Assembly (NCBI GenBank): GCA_965235095.1
Contig: OZ249405.1
DNA from: Fontibacterium abundans
Lineage (GTDB): Bacteria > Pseudomonadota > Alphaproteobacteria > Pelagibacterales > Pelagibacteraceae
Length of the DNA: 64,000 nt
Reading direction: 5' to 3' (one strand)
In this document: in pieces, positions 55,741-64,000 of the stretch
How positions within the stretch are numbered: position 1 is the first letter of the stretch
Layout of the letters: the number at the start of each line of letters is the position of its first letter
Position numbers and translations under genes: made by a program
Notes under the pieces: generated by a model
The model's input: the letters and a program-made list of their open reading frames with translations, nothing else
Databases searched by the model: none
What the model was told of the DNA's origin: nothing

Positions 55741-56292
55741 ATGAAAGAAAAGTTAAGGAAGTATTTTTTTTCCTTAAGAAAAAAAAAATATTTTAACTTA
55801 AAAGAAAAAGATTTTAGCCCCTTACTCTTAGAGATTGCGAGATATAAGAACAGTACTGTAGGCACTTATTATTCTATAAACTTTGAATTAGACTTAAAAA
55901 TTTTAAATACATTATTATTTAAAGAAGGACTCTCATTATCGCTACCATTTATTCATAAATATAATAAATTGATGGAGTTTAAAGAATGGAATTCGAAGGA
56001 TGTTTTGCAATTAAATAAATATGGAATACCACAAACTTTTATAGATTCTAAAACTTTAGTACCCGATATTTTTTTAGTTCCACTGTTAGCTTTTGATAAA
56101 TATGGTAATAGGCTCGGCTATGGATCTGGATATTATGATAAATATTTTAACATGTTAAATAAAGCTAAAAAAAAATTTAGAACAATCGGAATTGGTTTTT
56201 CATTTCAAAAAAAAGATAAACTAAAAACATTAAAAACAGATTTTTGTTTGGATGCTGTTTTCACAGAAAAAGGTTTTTTAAATATTCAATGA
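55741..56292 (+). CDS. fau: 5-Formyltetrahydrofolate cyclo-ligase
   Basis: This 183-residue enzyme recycles 5-formyl-THF to methenyl-THF with ATP. It has VGTYYSINFELD, FIHKYNKLMEFKEW, VPLLAFDKYGNRLGYGSGYYDKYF. The neighbour zapA is its usual partner. Confidence 0.9.
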   Translation: MKEKLRKYFFSLRKKKYFNLKEKDFSPLLLEIARYKNSTVGTYYSINFELDLKILNTLLFKEGLSLSLPFIHKYNKLMEFKEWNSKDVLQLNKYGIPQTFIDSKTLVPDIFLVPLLAFDKYGNRLGYGSGYYDKYFNMLNKAKKKFRTIGIGFSFQKKDKLKTLKTDFCLDAVFTEKGFLNIQ

Positions 56293-57098
56293 ATTTTTTA
56301 TTTTTAGGAGACATCGTAGGCAGATCCGGTAGGGATATAGTTTTATCTGAATTACCAAAAGTAAAAGCTAATGAAGAAATAGATTTTGTTATTGTGAATG
56401 GAGAAAATGCAGCGGGTGGCTATGGAATTACAAAAAAGATATGCAATGAATTATTTTCAGTTGGCGTTGATGTAATTACCTCAGGAAATCATATTTGGGA
56501 TCAAAAAGAGACAGCAGATTTTATATCCGAGGAAAAAAGATTATTAAGACCATTAAATTTTATGCAAGGCACTCCAGGATCAGGTTGTGAAATTTATTCT
56601 TTAAAAAATAATAAAAAAGTTGCTGTAATTAATATTATGGGAAATATTTATATGAAAAAAACAGATGATGTTTTCAATTGTATTGCTCTGAAATTACAAT
56701 CATTAAAATTAGGCAAAGAAGCAGACTTTATTATTGTGGATATTCATGCCGAAATAACTAGTGAAAAAGTAGCAATGGGTCATTATCTTGATGGTCAGGT
56801 AACATTAGTTGTTGGAACGCACAGTCACGTTCCTACTTTTGATTTTAGAATTCTAAATCATGGAACAGCATATCAAACTGATGCCGGCATGTGTGGTGAT
56901 TATGATTCAGTTATAGGAATGAATAAAGATGCAGCTTTAAAAAAATTTTTAAAACAGCCAAATTTAGAACGTTTGTCTCCAGCATTAGGTAAAGGAACAT
57001 TATCCGGAATTAAGGTTATTGCTGATGAAAAAACGGGCCTTGCAAAGGATATAAAACCCATCACAATTGGCGCTCATTTTAATCAAAGATCATTTTAA
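56289..57098 (+). CDS. ymdB: YmdB-family metallophosphoesterase
   Basis: This 269-residue protein from the ATG at 56289 begins MNFLFLGDIVGRSGRDIVLS and has NGENAAGGYGIT, SGNHIWDQKE, VDIHAEITSEK and VVGTHSHVPT, the metal-ligand series of the YmdB phosphoesterases (2',3'-cyclic nucleotide type). The longer frame from 56244 overlaps the cyclo-ligase and gives no family sequence, so I rejected it. Confidence 0.9.
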   Translation: MNFLFLGDIVGRSGRDIVLSELPKVKANEEIDFVIVNGENAAGGYGITKKICNELFSVGVDVITSGNHIWDQKETADFISEEKRLLRPLNFMQGTPGSGCEIYSLKNNKKVAVINIMGNIYMKKTDDVFNCIALKLQSLKLGKEADFIIVDIHAEITSEKVAMGHYLDGQVTLVVGTHSHVPTFDFRILNHGTAYQTDAGMCGDYDSVIGMNKDAALKKFLKQPNLERLSPALGKGTLSGIKVIADEKTGLAKDIKPITIGAHFNQRSF

Positions 57099-57102
57099 TA
57101 GC

Positions 57103-57846
57103 ATGGCAGGTCATTCGCATTTTAAAAATATGATGCACAGAAAAGGACGTGCTGACAAAATACGTTCCAAACTGTTTACTAAACTTTCAAGAGAAATAAC
57201 TGTTTCAGCAAAACTTGGAACGCCGGATCCGGAGATGAACCCAAGATTGAGAGCTGCGGTTCAAGCAGCAAGAGCAGCAAATATGCCCAAAGATAATATT
57301 GAAAGAGCCATTAAAAAATCTCAAGGTAATATCGATAATAGTTATGAATTTTCAAGATATGAGGGCTTTGGCCCAGGCAGAACGGGAGTTATTATAGAAG
57401 TGTTAACTGATAATAAAAATCGTTCAGTATCAAATATTAGAACAATATTTCAAAAATTTGGAGGAACCTTAGGCGAGACAGGATCTGTTAGTTATCAATT
57501 TGAACAGATAGGGCAAATCAAGATAAAGAAAGAGTTAATGAATACAAACGATGCTTTAGAAATCGCTATTAATTCAGGAGCAGAAGATTGTGTTACAACA
57601 GATCTTCATCATGAAATTAATTGTAAGAAAGAAGAATTTAATTCTGTTAGAGAGCAAATAGAGAAAAAAATTAAAGATTTAAGTTTTGCTGGTTTAATTT
57701 GGAATCCTCTTAGCAAAGTTAATTTGGATAAAGAAGCGTTTACTAAAGTTGTAAATTTTTTAGAGCAAATAGAAGATGATGACGATGTTCAAAATGTTTT
57801 TACTAATTTTGAAGTTGATGAAAAATTATTAGAAGGAGCGAATTAA
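57103..57846 (+). CDS. yebC: YebC/PmpR-family protein
   Basis: This 247-residue protein starts MAGHSHFKNMMHRKGRADKI, the family start, and continues with FTKLSREITVSAK, NMPKDNIERAIKK and YEGFGPGRTGVIIEVLTDN. Family members act in translation at proline stalls or as transcription regulators. An upstream in-frame start at 57067 would lie in ymdB and is not used. Confidence 0.94.
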   Translation: MAGHSHFKNMMHRKGRADKIRSKLFTKLSREITVSAKLGTPDPEMNPRLRAAVQAARAANMPKDNIERAIKKSQGNIDNSYEFSRYEGFGPGRTGVIIEVLTDNKNRSVSNIRTIFQKFGGTLGETGSVSYQFEQIGQIKIKKELMNTNDALEIAINSGAEDCVTTDLHHEINCKKEEFNSVREQIEKKIKDLSFAGLIWNPLSKVNLDKEAFTKVVNFLEQIEDDDDVQNVFTNFEVDEKLLEGAN

Positions 57847-57850
57847 AAAA

Positions 57851-58348
57851 TTGTTAGTTTTTTCTATTGACCCTGGAGTAAGTGGAGCAATTTGTGTTTT
57901 TAAAAATAAAGATATTTTAGAAATATATGATGTTCCAACAATGGTTGATGGAAAAAAAAATAAAAGACAAATTAATTCAGCTCAGGTCACCCACATCTTT
58001 AAAAGTTTTTTACATGAAAGTGATAAAGTTTCGGTAATAGTCGAACAAGTGAATGCTATGCCAGGGCAGGGAGTGACTAGCATGTTTAATTTTGGACAGT
58101 CTTTTGGAATTATTAAGGGAATATGTGCGGCATTAAGTTTTCCAATATACTTTGTAAGACCCGCAAAGTGGAAGAAGCATTTTAATTTGATTGGATCAGT
58201 TAAAGATGCAAGTAGAACAAAGGTAATAGAAATTTATCCAACTATATCCCCAAAATTAGCTAGAAAAAAAGATTCTAATAAAGCGGATGCCATTTTAATC
58301 GGAAAGTATTTTATAGATAATTATAAAAACGATAGTTTTCATGGCTAG
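57851..58348 (+). CDS. RuvC-like (RNase H-fold) Holliday junction resolvase
   Basis: This 165-residue protein has FSIDPGVSGAI with Asp7, VIVEQVNAMPGQGVTSMFNFGQSFG with Glu65, and NKADAILIGKYF with Asp146 (Asp141 nearby), matching the RuvC acidic tetrad. The VNAMPGQGVTSMFNFG block is the form common in phage-type resolvases rather than canonical RuvC. It starts at TTG (57851). In many alphaproteobacteria ruvC-ruvA-ruvB stands here between yebC and ybgC; no ruvA or ruvB follows. Confidence 0.78.
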   Translation: MLVFSIDPGVSGAICVFKNKDILEIYDVPTMVDGKKNKRQINSAQVTHIFKSFLHESDKVSVIVEQVNAMPGQGVTSMFNFGQSFGIIKGICAALSFPIYFVRPAKWKKHFNLIGSVKDASRTKVIEIYPTISPKLARKKDSNKADAILIGKYFIDNYKNDSFHG

Positions 58349-58754
58349 CGTATTAAAAAAATTTATCTACCAAACTAAAGTCTATTACGAAGATACTGAC
58401 GCCGGTGGAATAGTTTATTACGCGAATTATTTAAAGTATTTTGAAAGAGCGAGAACTGAACTTATCTATTCTCTTGGTTATAATCATAAAGAATTAAATG
58501 ATAAGTTTGATATCAAAATTGTTGTTCATAAATTTAGCATTACTTATAAAAAACCTCTATTTTTTGAAGATAAAATTATTGTTGAGAGCTTTGTAAGAAA
58601 CGTATCAAACTTAAGAATTGAGATGTCGCAAAACGTTCTAAGAGATAAAGAAGTTTTAGCTGAGGCGATAGTTGAACTGGTGACCATTGACAATACCGGA
58701 AAACCAAAAATAATTCCTGAGGATTTAAAGGTAAAATTAAGCTCCTGCATATAA
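58341..58754 (+). CDS. ybgC: YbgC-family acyl-CoA thioesterase
   Basis: This 137-residue hot-dog-fold thioesterase has YYEDTDAGGIVYYANYLKYFERARTE, with the catalytic aspartate in DTDAGG. It is the first gene of the tol-pal cluster and overlaps the resolvase gene by 8 bases. Confidence 0.93.
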   Translation: MASVLKKFIYQTKVYYEDTDAGGIVYYANYLKYFERARTELIYSLGYNHKELNDKFDIKIVVHKFSITYKKPLFFEDKIIVESFVRNVSNLRIEMSQNVLRDKEVLAEAIVELVTIDNTGKPKIIPEDLKVKLSSCI

Positions 58755-58774
58755 CAAAGAACTAGATCTTTGTT
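58753..58774 (+). other. Stem-loop after ybgC
   Basis: AACAAAGA (58753-58760) pairs perfectly with TCTTTGTT (58767-58774) around a 6-base loop, overlapping the ybgC stop. No T run follows, so it may be a pausing or RNA-stability element rather than a terminator. Confidence 0.3.
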
Positions 58775-58838
58775 GCGAAGACAAATAAATGACAAGTTTT
58801 AAAAATACAAAACAACTAAACAAAACAAAATAAAATAT

Positions 58839-59486
58839 ATGAATTTTGCAGCAAGTAATTTTTCTTTTTTCTCATTATTTTTAAAAGCGGATTTTGTAGT
58901 TAAATTTGTAATTATTATTTTAATTGCAGCTTCAATTTATTCTTGGGCAATCATAATCGAGAAATATAAGTTATTTAAAAAAATTAACGGTTCATCTTCA
59001 TTTTTTGAAGATCAGTTTTGGTCCTCAAAGTCAGCTGACAGTTTATATAAGAAATTAGAAGGCTATAATGAAGACCCTATGGCCAATGTATTTAAAGCAG
59101 GCATGGATTTTATGATAAAAAATAAATCTAGATCTGCATCAACCCAAGAAAGAGTTTTACAAGCCTTGAGCGGCTCAATAGACAAAGAGATGGAAGTTGT
59201 AGAAAAAAAATTAACTTTTTTAGCAACTGTTGGGTCAACAGCTCCTTTTATTGGTTTATTCGGAACTGTATGGGGAATTATGAATTCGTTTCAATCTATA
59301 GCTATTTCAAAAAATACAAGTCTTGCAATCGTAGCTCCTGGTATAGCAGAGGCATTATTTGCAACAGCGTTAGGATTGCTAGCAGCGATACCAGCAGTTG
59401 TTGCTTATAATAAGTTTACTAGTGACTCTAGAAGATATTCAACTCGTTTAGAAAATTTTAGCCAATCATTTATTTCTATTACATAA
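58839..59486 (+). CDS. tolQ: TolQ inner-membrane motor protein
   Basis: This 215-residue protein has three helices, with the first near 18-41 and a C-terminal pair in GSTAPFIGLFGTVWGIMNSF and APGIAEALFATALGLLAAIPAV, the TolQ/ExbB proton-channel signature. It powers outer-membrane constriction with TolR. Stop and tolR start are adjacent. Confidence 0.95.
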   Translation: MNFAASNFSFFSLFLKADFVVKFVIIILIAASIYSWAIIIEKYKLFKKINGSSSFFEDQFWSSKSADSLYKKLEGYNEDPMANVFKAGMDFMIKNKSRSASTQERVLQALSGSIDKEMEVVEKKLTFLATVGSTAPFIGLFGTVWGIMNSFQSIAISKNTSLAIVAPGIAEALFATALGLLAAIPAVVAYNKFTSDSRRYSTRLENFSQSFISIT

Positions 59487-59921
59487 ATGGCTTTTAAAAT
59501 TCAGAACAATAGATCTCGAAAACGAGAACCTATGAGTGAGATAAATGTTACGCCCTTTGTGGATGTAATGTTGGTTTTATTAATTATTTTTATGGTCACA
59601 GCACCGATGTTAACAGCTGGTGTATCAGTTAATTTGCCTGACAGTTCTGCAAATTCATTGCCTGATGATAAAGAGCCATTGACTCTTAGTATTAATGCAA
59701 AAGGAGAGACTTTTATTCAAGAAACACAAGTTGAAACGAGCCAATTGGTTCCTAAAATTTTAGCAATGTCAAAAAATAGAACTGATACTAGAATTTATGT
59801 AAGAGGTGATAAGGCAATTGATTATGGAAGAGTTATGGAAGTAATGGGATTGCTTTCAAGAGCGGGTTTTACGAAAGTTGCTTTAATTTCAGGACCAGCA
59901 CTTTCTAAAAGCAAAAAATAA
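59487..59921 (+). CDS. tolR: TolR inner-membrane motor protein
   Basis: This 144-residue protein has one helix after SEINVTPFVDVMLVLLIIFM, in which the aspartate is the proton-carrying residue of TolR/ExbD, and a periplasmic domain ending in YGRVMEVMGLLSRAGFTKV. It lies between tolQ and tolA. Confidence 0.95.
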   Translation: MAFKIQNNRSRKREPMSEINVTPFVDVMLVLLIIFMVTAPMLTAGVSVNLPDSSANSLPDDKEPLTLSINAKGETFIQETQVETSQLVPKILAMSKNRTDTRIYVRGDKAIDYGRVMEVMGLLSRAGFTKVALISGPALSKSKK

Positions 59922-59925
59922 TGTC

Positions 59926-60732
59926 ATGCAAAAGAGCCTTAAGATTTCTTTTATAGCTCACACAGTTATTCTTATTATTAGTAGCATAACCCTACCTTTC
60001 TTAATGGGAAGAGTGCAGGCACCTTTAGTTATGTCCGTAGATCTTGTTCAGATTGGGGAAAGAACAAATATACCTTACGCTCCCAAAGTTTCTGATGGTG
60101 CAAAAACTGACAAAAAAATTAAAGATAGAGTTGTAACGGAACAAGCACCACCAAAAATTGTTCCAAAAGAAAAACCAGATGCTGTACCTTTGCCAGAAAA
60201 CATAAAACAAATTAAAGAATTATTAGAAAAAAGACAAAACCCAGTTAAAGTTGAAGACTTAACAAAACAAACATCTGAATTTGAGAAAAAAGAGATTTTT
60301 GACCCTAATAAGATTTCTGCACTTATAGACAAGTCCAAAAAAGACAATGCAGAAGCTAATAATAAGCCAAGTTTAGAAGCTACCCAAAGTCAACAAAAAA
60401 ATGTTGTTACTTCTAAACTTACAATAACTCAGGAAGATGCGATTAAAGCTCAAATATTTAAATGCTGGAATATACCAATCGGACTTCCGTATAATGAAAA
60501 TTTAACTGTTAGAATAAAAATCAAACTTAATCCCGATGGTTCATTAGTAAGTAGCGAGATTTTAGATTTAGCAAGAATGAATACAGCTGGACAAACTTAT
60601 TATAAGATATTAGCAGAGAGTGCATTGAGGGCCGTTAAGTTGTGCAATCCTCTAAAAGTACCATCAACTGGTTACGAAAAGTGGAAAGAAATGCAATTAA
60701 ACTTTGACGCTAAAGAAATGTTAAAGGGGTAA
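59926..60732 (+). CDS. tolA: TolA
   Basis: This 268-residue protein has one N-terminal helix (about 9-26), a Lys/Pro/Glu-rich linker (about 50-165) and a C-terminal domain with QIFKCWNIPIGLPYNENLTVRIKI and ALRAVKLCNPL. It spans the periplasm to link TolQR with Pal and TolB. The linker is shorter than in E. coli. Confidence 0.9.
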   Translation: MQKSLKISFIAHTVILIISSITLPFLMGRVQAPLVMSVDLVQIGERTNIPYAPKVSDGAKTDKKIKDRVVTEQAPPKIVPKEKPDAVPLPENIKQIKELLEKRQNPVKVEDLTKQTSEFEKKEIFDPNKISALIDKSKKDNAEANNKPSLEATQSQQKNVVTSKLTITQEDAIKAQIFKCWNIPIGLPYNENLTVRIKIKLNPDGSLVSSEILDLARMNTAGQTYYKILAESALRAVKLCNPLKVPSTGYEKWKEMQLNFDAKEMLKG

Positions 60733-60733
60733 T

Positions 60734-62074
60734 ATGAAATATAAAATTTTTACAATTTTTGCATTATTTTTTATTTTAACAACAAAGTCATTTGCGCTTG
60801 TTTCGGTTGATATAACAAGGGGAAATTTAGATCCTTTACCAACAGCTATTTCTGATTTTTATTTAGATTCTAAATTAGGTGATAACATAAAAAATTTAAA
60901 ACTTGAGAGTAAAATTCCTGAACTTATACAAAATAATCTTTCAAGATCAGGTTTGTTTTTTGCATTAGAGAAAAAATCTTTTATTCAAAGACCAGAACCA
61001 GCCCATAACAAACCAAGATTTGAAGATTGGGCTTTTATAAAAACCCAAGTTCTTGTTACAGGAAAAATTTCGTTAGAAAAAGAAGGCAGACTTAGGGTTG
61101 AATTTAAATTATGGGACGTTGTATCAGCAACGGAATTATCAGCTTTAGCTTTTTATACTACGCCTGATAATTGGAGAAGAGTATCTCATATGATCTCAGA
61201 TAAAATTTACGAAAGGTTAACGGGAGAGAAAGGTTATTTTGATTCTAGAATAATTTATGTCTCTGAAACTGGACCAAAAGTAGATAAAAAAAAAAGATTA
61301 GCAGTAATGGATCAGGATGGTTATGGAGTAAAATATTTAACACTAGGCAATGAATTAGTTTTAACTCCTCGATTTAGCCCCACAAGTCAGCACGTAACTT
61401 ATATGTCCTATTTTAAAAATTTACCTAGAGTTTATTTATTAAATATTGAAACAGGAATTCAAGATTTAGTTGGAGATTTTCCAGGAATGACTTTTGCTCC
61501 ACGTTTTTCTCCTGATGGAAAAAAGATAATTATGAGTTTTGCGCAGGAAGGTAACTCTGATATTTATACAATGGATATTAAAACAAGAGTTGTTGAAAAA
61601 TTAACAGATCATCCTTCAATAGATACTTCGCCTTCTTACTCTCCAGACGGTTCTTCCATTACATTTAATTCTGACCGTAGTGGATTCCAACAAATCTACA
61701 CAATGAAAAGTGATGGCACGAATGTAAAAAGAATATCCTTCGGTGAGGGACTTTATGGAACACCAGTTTGGTCACCAAGAGGTGATTTAATAGCTTTTAC
61801 TAAATTATATAGAAATAAATTTTATATTGGAGTTATGAGATCCGATGGTTCTGGTGAAAGATTATTGACTGAAAACTATTATCAAGAAGCACCATCTTGG
61901 GCGCCAAATGGAAGGGTTCTTGTATTTTATAGAGAGACGGCCTCTGATAACAGCGGAAGAGGAGGTGGGGCAAAATTATGGTCTATTGATTTAACAGGTT
62001 ATAATGAGAGATTAATTCAAACTCCAACGGATGCTTCAGACCCATCTTGGTCAGGATTATTATCTGGAAAATAG
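60734..62074 (+). CDS. tolB: TolB periplasmic protein
   Basis: This 446-residue protein has a signal peptide (about 1-21), an N-terminal domain and a six-bladed propeller with repeats such as PRFSPDGKKI, PSYSPDGSSITFNSDRSG and PVWSPRGDLIAF. It binds Pal in the periplasm. It starts 1 base after tolA. Confidence 0.95.
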   Translation: MKYKIFTIFALFFILTTKSFALVSVDITRGNLDPLPTAISDFYLDSKLGDNIKNLKLESKIPELIQNNLSRSGLFFALEKKSFIQRPEPAHNKPRFEDWAFIKTQVLVTGKISLEKEGRLRVEFKLWDVVSATELSALAFYTTPDNWRRVSHMISDKIYERLTGEKGYFDSRIIYVSETGPKVDKKKRLAVMDQDGYGVKYLTLGNELVLTPRFSPTSQHVTYMSYFKNLPRVYLLNIETGIQDLVGDFPGMTFAPRFSPDGKKIIMSFAQEGNSDIYTMDIKTRVVEKLTDHPSIDTSPSYSPDGSSITFNSDRSGFQQIYTMKSDGTNVKRISFGEGLYGTPVWSPRGDLIAFTKLYRNKFYIGVMRSDGSGERLLTENYYQEAPSWAPNGRVLVFYRETASDNSGRGGGAKLWSIDLTGYNERLIQTPTDASDPSWSGLLSGK

Positions 62075-62155
62075 AAAACTAACTTATTAGTTGCATTATT
62101 CATCTTATTCAAATATCAACGTAAATTCAGAAAATTAATAAACAAAGGAATAATA

Positions 62156-62626
62156 ATGTTATTTAAAAATCTAAATAAAGTTTCACTAGCTCTAGTAATG
62201 ACTTTATTCTTGGGTGCTTGCGCAACACAACAAGCAACTACAAAAGGCGACGATGCTTATACTGGAACAGAAACAGTTAAATTCTTAGCGGATGGAGTTC
62301 CAGATAGAGTATTTTTTTCAACTAACAAATCAGAACTAACATCAGCTGCAACAACAACTCTTGGCAAACAAGCTACTTATTTAAAAGCAAATCCAACTTT
62401 AAATGTAGTTCTTGAAGGTCATGCCGATGAAAGAGGAACAAGAGAATATAACTTAGCCCTTGGCGAAAGAAGAGCGACAGCTGCTAAAAACTATTTAATC
62501 AGCAATGGTGTTGCTGCTAATAGAATTAAAGTTCTTAGTTATGGTAAAGAAAAACCTGCTAATCCAGCATCAAATGTTTTAGCTTGGTCACAAAACCGAA
62601 GAACTGTAACAGTTAAAACTAATTAA
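62156..62626 (+). CDS. pal: Peptidoglycan-associated lipoprotein Pal
   Basis: This 156-residue lipoprotein has the lipobox LGAC with Cys22, and an OmpA-like domain with VFFSTNKSEL, LEGHADERGTREYNLALGERRA and VLSYGKEKPANP. It anchors the outer membrane to peptidoglycan. An AAAGGA ribosome site lies about 8 bases before the ATG, and a strong terminator follows. Confidence 0.96.
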   Translation: MLFKNLNKVSLALVMTLFLGACATQQATTKGDDAYTGTETVKFLADGVPDRVFFSTNKSELTSAATTTLGKQATYLKANPTLNVVLEGHADERGTREYNLALGERRATAAKNYLISNGVAANRIKVLSYGKEKPANPASNVLAWSQNRRTVTVKTN

Positions 62627-62642
62627 TACTAAAAACTTCATA

Positions 62643-62680
62643 AAAGACCCTAATGAGAAATTCATTAGGGTCTTTTTTTT
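62643..62680 (+). terminator. Strong rho-independent terminator after pal
   Basis: A 14-base perfect stem (62643-62656 with 62662-62675) and a 5-base loop are followed by a T run that continues to 62680. It ends the tol-pal transcript before cpoB. Confidence 0.92.
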
Positions 62681-62709
62681 GCCATTTAAATTAAATAAAA
62701 TGAGTAAAT

Positions 62710-63657
62710 ATGTTTTTTAAAAATAGATTCTTATTACAAATCTTAGTTATTATTTTTTTTGCAAACATGTCTTTTGCACAACAAGACAAGACGAATGAAT
62801 TAATAGATAGATTAGAAAAAATCCAAAAAGATATTCAAACTTTAGAAAAAGCTGTTTATAGCAAGAACGCCGCTCTACCATCAGACAATGTTGTCGTGAA
62901 TGAAGCTTTAACTAGACAGTTAGCTAAAATTTCAGAATTAGAAAAACAAATTCAACAAGCAACATCAAAATTTGAAGAAAATAATTATAAACTTCAACAG
63001 TTATCAGATAGATTAAACAAAATTTCAAATGATAGTCAATTAAGATTTCAGCAATTAGAAAGTAACAGAGCTATTAGTGAAAAAGTTAGCGCTCCTAAAG
63101 AAGTGATTTTAGAAAAAGCTCAGACGGTAAAAAAAAATGAAACTAATATTTTAAATTCTGAAGAAGTTAACAAAGAAGAAGAAAATGTTATTCAGGAACA
63201 GCCAACCAAGTCAGAAAATATTAAATTAAAAGAAAAAGTTAACAAACCTAAAACAAAAGTTTTGCCAAAAGTTTCAATCGCAGAGCAATATAAATATGCA
63301 ACGAATATTATGAAAAGTGGAGATTTTGAAAAAGCAGAAATTGCTTTTAAAGAATTTGTAGACACTCATTCAAAGCATGAACTCGCAGGAAGCGCACAAT
63401 TTTGGTATGGAGAAACTTTTTATATTAGACAGCTTTATGAAGATGCAGCTGCAGCATTCCTAGAGGGTTACCAAAAATATCCCAACAGCCCAAAAGCTCC
63501 TGAAAATTTGTTAAAATTAGGTGTAACACTTGCGGAGCTTGGCGAAATTGAACAAGGTTGTAAGATGATCATTAATTTAAAAAAGGCCTATCCTAAGACT
63601 GATGCTTCAATCTTACAAAAATCATCTTATGAAAAGAAAAGATTTAACTGCAGTTAG
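62710..63657 (+). CDS. cpoB: Cell division coordinator CpoB (YbgF)
   Basis: This 315-residue periplasmic protein has a signal peptide ending near ANMSFAQQ (about residue 24), an N-terminal coiled coil (about 26-125), a Glu/Lys-rich linker and C-terminal TPR repeats (YKYATNIMKSGDFEKAEIAF, FWYGETFYIRQLYEDAAAAF). CpoB couples the Tol machine to PBP1B. It follows the pal terminator and overlaps tilS by 29 bases. Confidence 0.92.
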   Translation: MFFKNRFLLQILVIIFFANMSFAQQDKTNELIDRLEKIQKDIQTLEKAVYSKNAALPSDNVVVNEALTRQLAKISELEKQIQQATSKFEENNYKLQQLSDRLNKISNDSQLRFQQLESNRAISEKVSAPKEVILEKAQTVKKNETNILNSEEVNKEEENVIQEQPTKSENIKLKEKVNKPKTKVLPKVSIAEQYKYATNIMKSGDFEKAEIAFKEFVDTHSKHELAGSAQFWYGETFYIRQLYEDAAAAFLEGYQKYPNSPKAPENLLKLGVTLAELGEIEQGCKMIINLKKAYPKTDASILQKSSYEKKRFNCS

Positions 63658-64000
63658 TCTTAAATTATTAGAAGATAAAAAAGTAAATCATATTTATTTT
63701 AGTTTCAGAGAAAAAATTTCATCTTTTATTGGCAAAGAAAAATTTGCAATCGCAGTATCAGGAGGTAGCGATAGTCTAGCTCTAAGTGTACTTGCAAAGT
63801 TATATTCATTAGAAAATGATAATGATTTTGTATCTTTAATTATTGATCATAAACTAAGAAAAGAATCTGCTGAAGAAGCAAGAGTAACTTATAAAAATTT
63901 AACTCAGAACAAAATCAAGGCTAAGATTTTAACTTATCAAGGTGAAAAATTTTCTTCTAATATTCAAAAAAAAGCAAGAGATCTAAGATATGATTTATTT
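63629..64000 (+). CDS. tilS: tRNA(Ile)-lysidine synthase, 5' part (cut by window end)
   Basis: From the ATG at 63629 the frame runs open to the window edge (124 codons). It contains FAIAVSGGSDSLALSVLA, the PP-loop SGGxDS motif of TilS, and IIDHKLRKESAEEA, the following family block. TilS modifies C34 of tRNA-Ile(CAU) to lysidine. The start overlaps cpoB by 29 bases, a large overlap, so a later start is possible, but the motif order supports this one. Confidence 0.88.
   Translation, partial: MKRKDLTAVSLKLLEDKKVNHIYFSFREKISSFIGKEKFAIAVSGGSDSLALSVLAKLYSLENDNDFVSLIIDHKLRKESAEEARVTYKNLTQNKIKAKILTYQGEKFSSNIQKKARDLRYDLF

Overview
The window looks like a chromosomal segment of a marine SAR11 alphaproteobacterium (Candidatus Pelagibacter type). 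The inference rests on the very high A+T content, tiny intergenic gaps and 1-8 base gene overlaps, alphaproteobacterial gene orders (rpmJ, DUF1013/TrcR, COQ9, yebC-ybgC-tol-pal-cpoB-tilS), a circularly permuted two-piece tmRNA gene, and a lone 5S rRNA next to initiator tRNA. A 5S gene cut off from the 16S-23S genes by a surface-glycan island is the known arrangement of SAR11 hypervariable region 2. No database search was run.

Bases 1 to about 20800 are that island. It begins with a methyltransferase gene broken by one in-frame UGA. Next comes a nonulosonic acid set resembling the legionaminic acid pathway: a LegB-type dehydratase, LegC-type aminotransferase, NeuD/LegH-type acyltransferase, a glycosyltransferase, NeuB/LegI synthase, NeuA/LegF CMP-transferase and a CBS-domain nucleotidyltransferase of PtmE type. 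No LegG-type epimerase is present. An extremely AT-rich middle part follows, with a PhyH-type dioxygenase, a capsule-type protein, glycosyltransferases, a sugar reductase, a truncated ABC-transporter fragment, two large polytopic GT-C-like membrane proteins (one with no usable start) and an FkbM methyltransferase. The island closes with gmd-fcl (GDP-fucose) and a small methyltransferase.

Bases 20857-22566 hold initiator tRNA, 5S rRNA, one more sugar epimerase, and three genes for very small proteins: rpmJ, a 36-residue cytochrome oxidase subunit IV-like protein, and rpsU, which appears to start at AUU.

Bases 22631-43000 are mostly core genes: mrdA-rodA (cell elongation), a YdcF-like protein, a DMT exporter, a 2-hydroxyacid dehydrogenase, ccdA-grxC, an FkbM methyltransferase beside permuted ssrA, thyX, mrp, hflK-hflC-yjeT-degP-miaA (membrane protein quality control), ilvB-ilvH-ilvC-leuA (branched-chain amino acids) and then mreBCD with a COQ9-family gene.

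Bases 44885-54713 form a long minus-strand run: tkt-pgk-fructose-bisphosphate aldolase-thiE-efp-suhB-MFS, then rpmE-trcR-purE-purK. From 54789 to the right edge all genes are on the plus strand: coiled-coil protein-zapA-5-formyl-THF cycloligase-ymdB-yebC-RuvC-like resolvase-ybgC-tolQRAB-pal-cpoB-tilS (cut by the window end). The resolvase occupies the place where many alphaproteobacteria carry ruvCAB.
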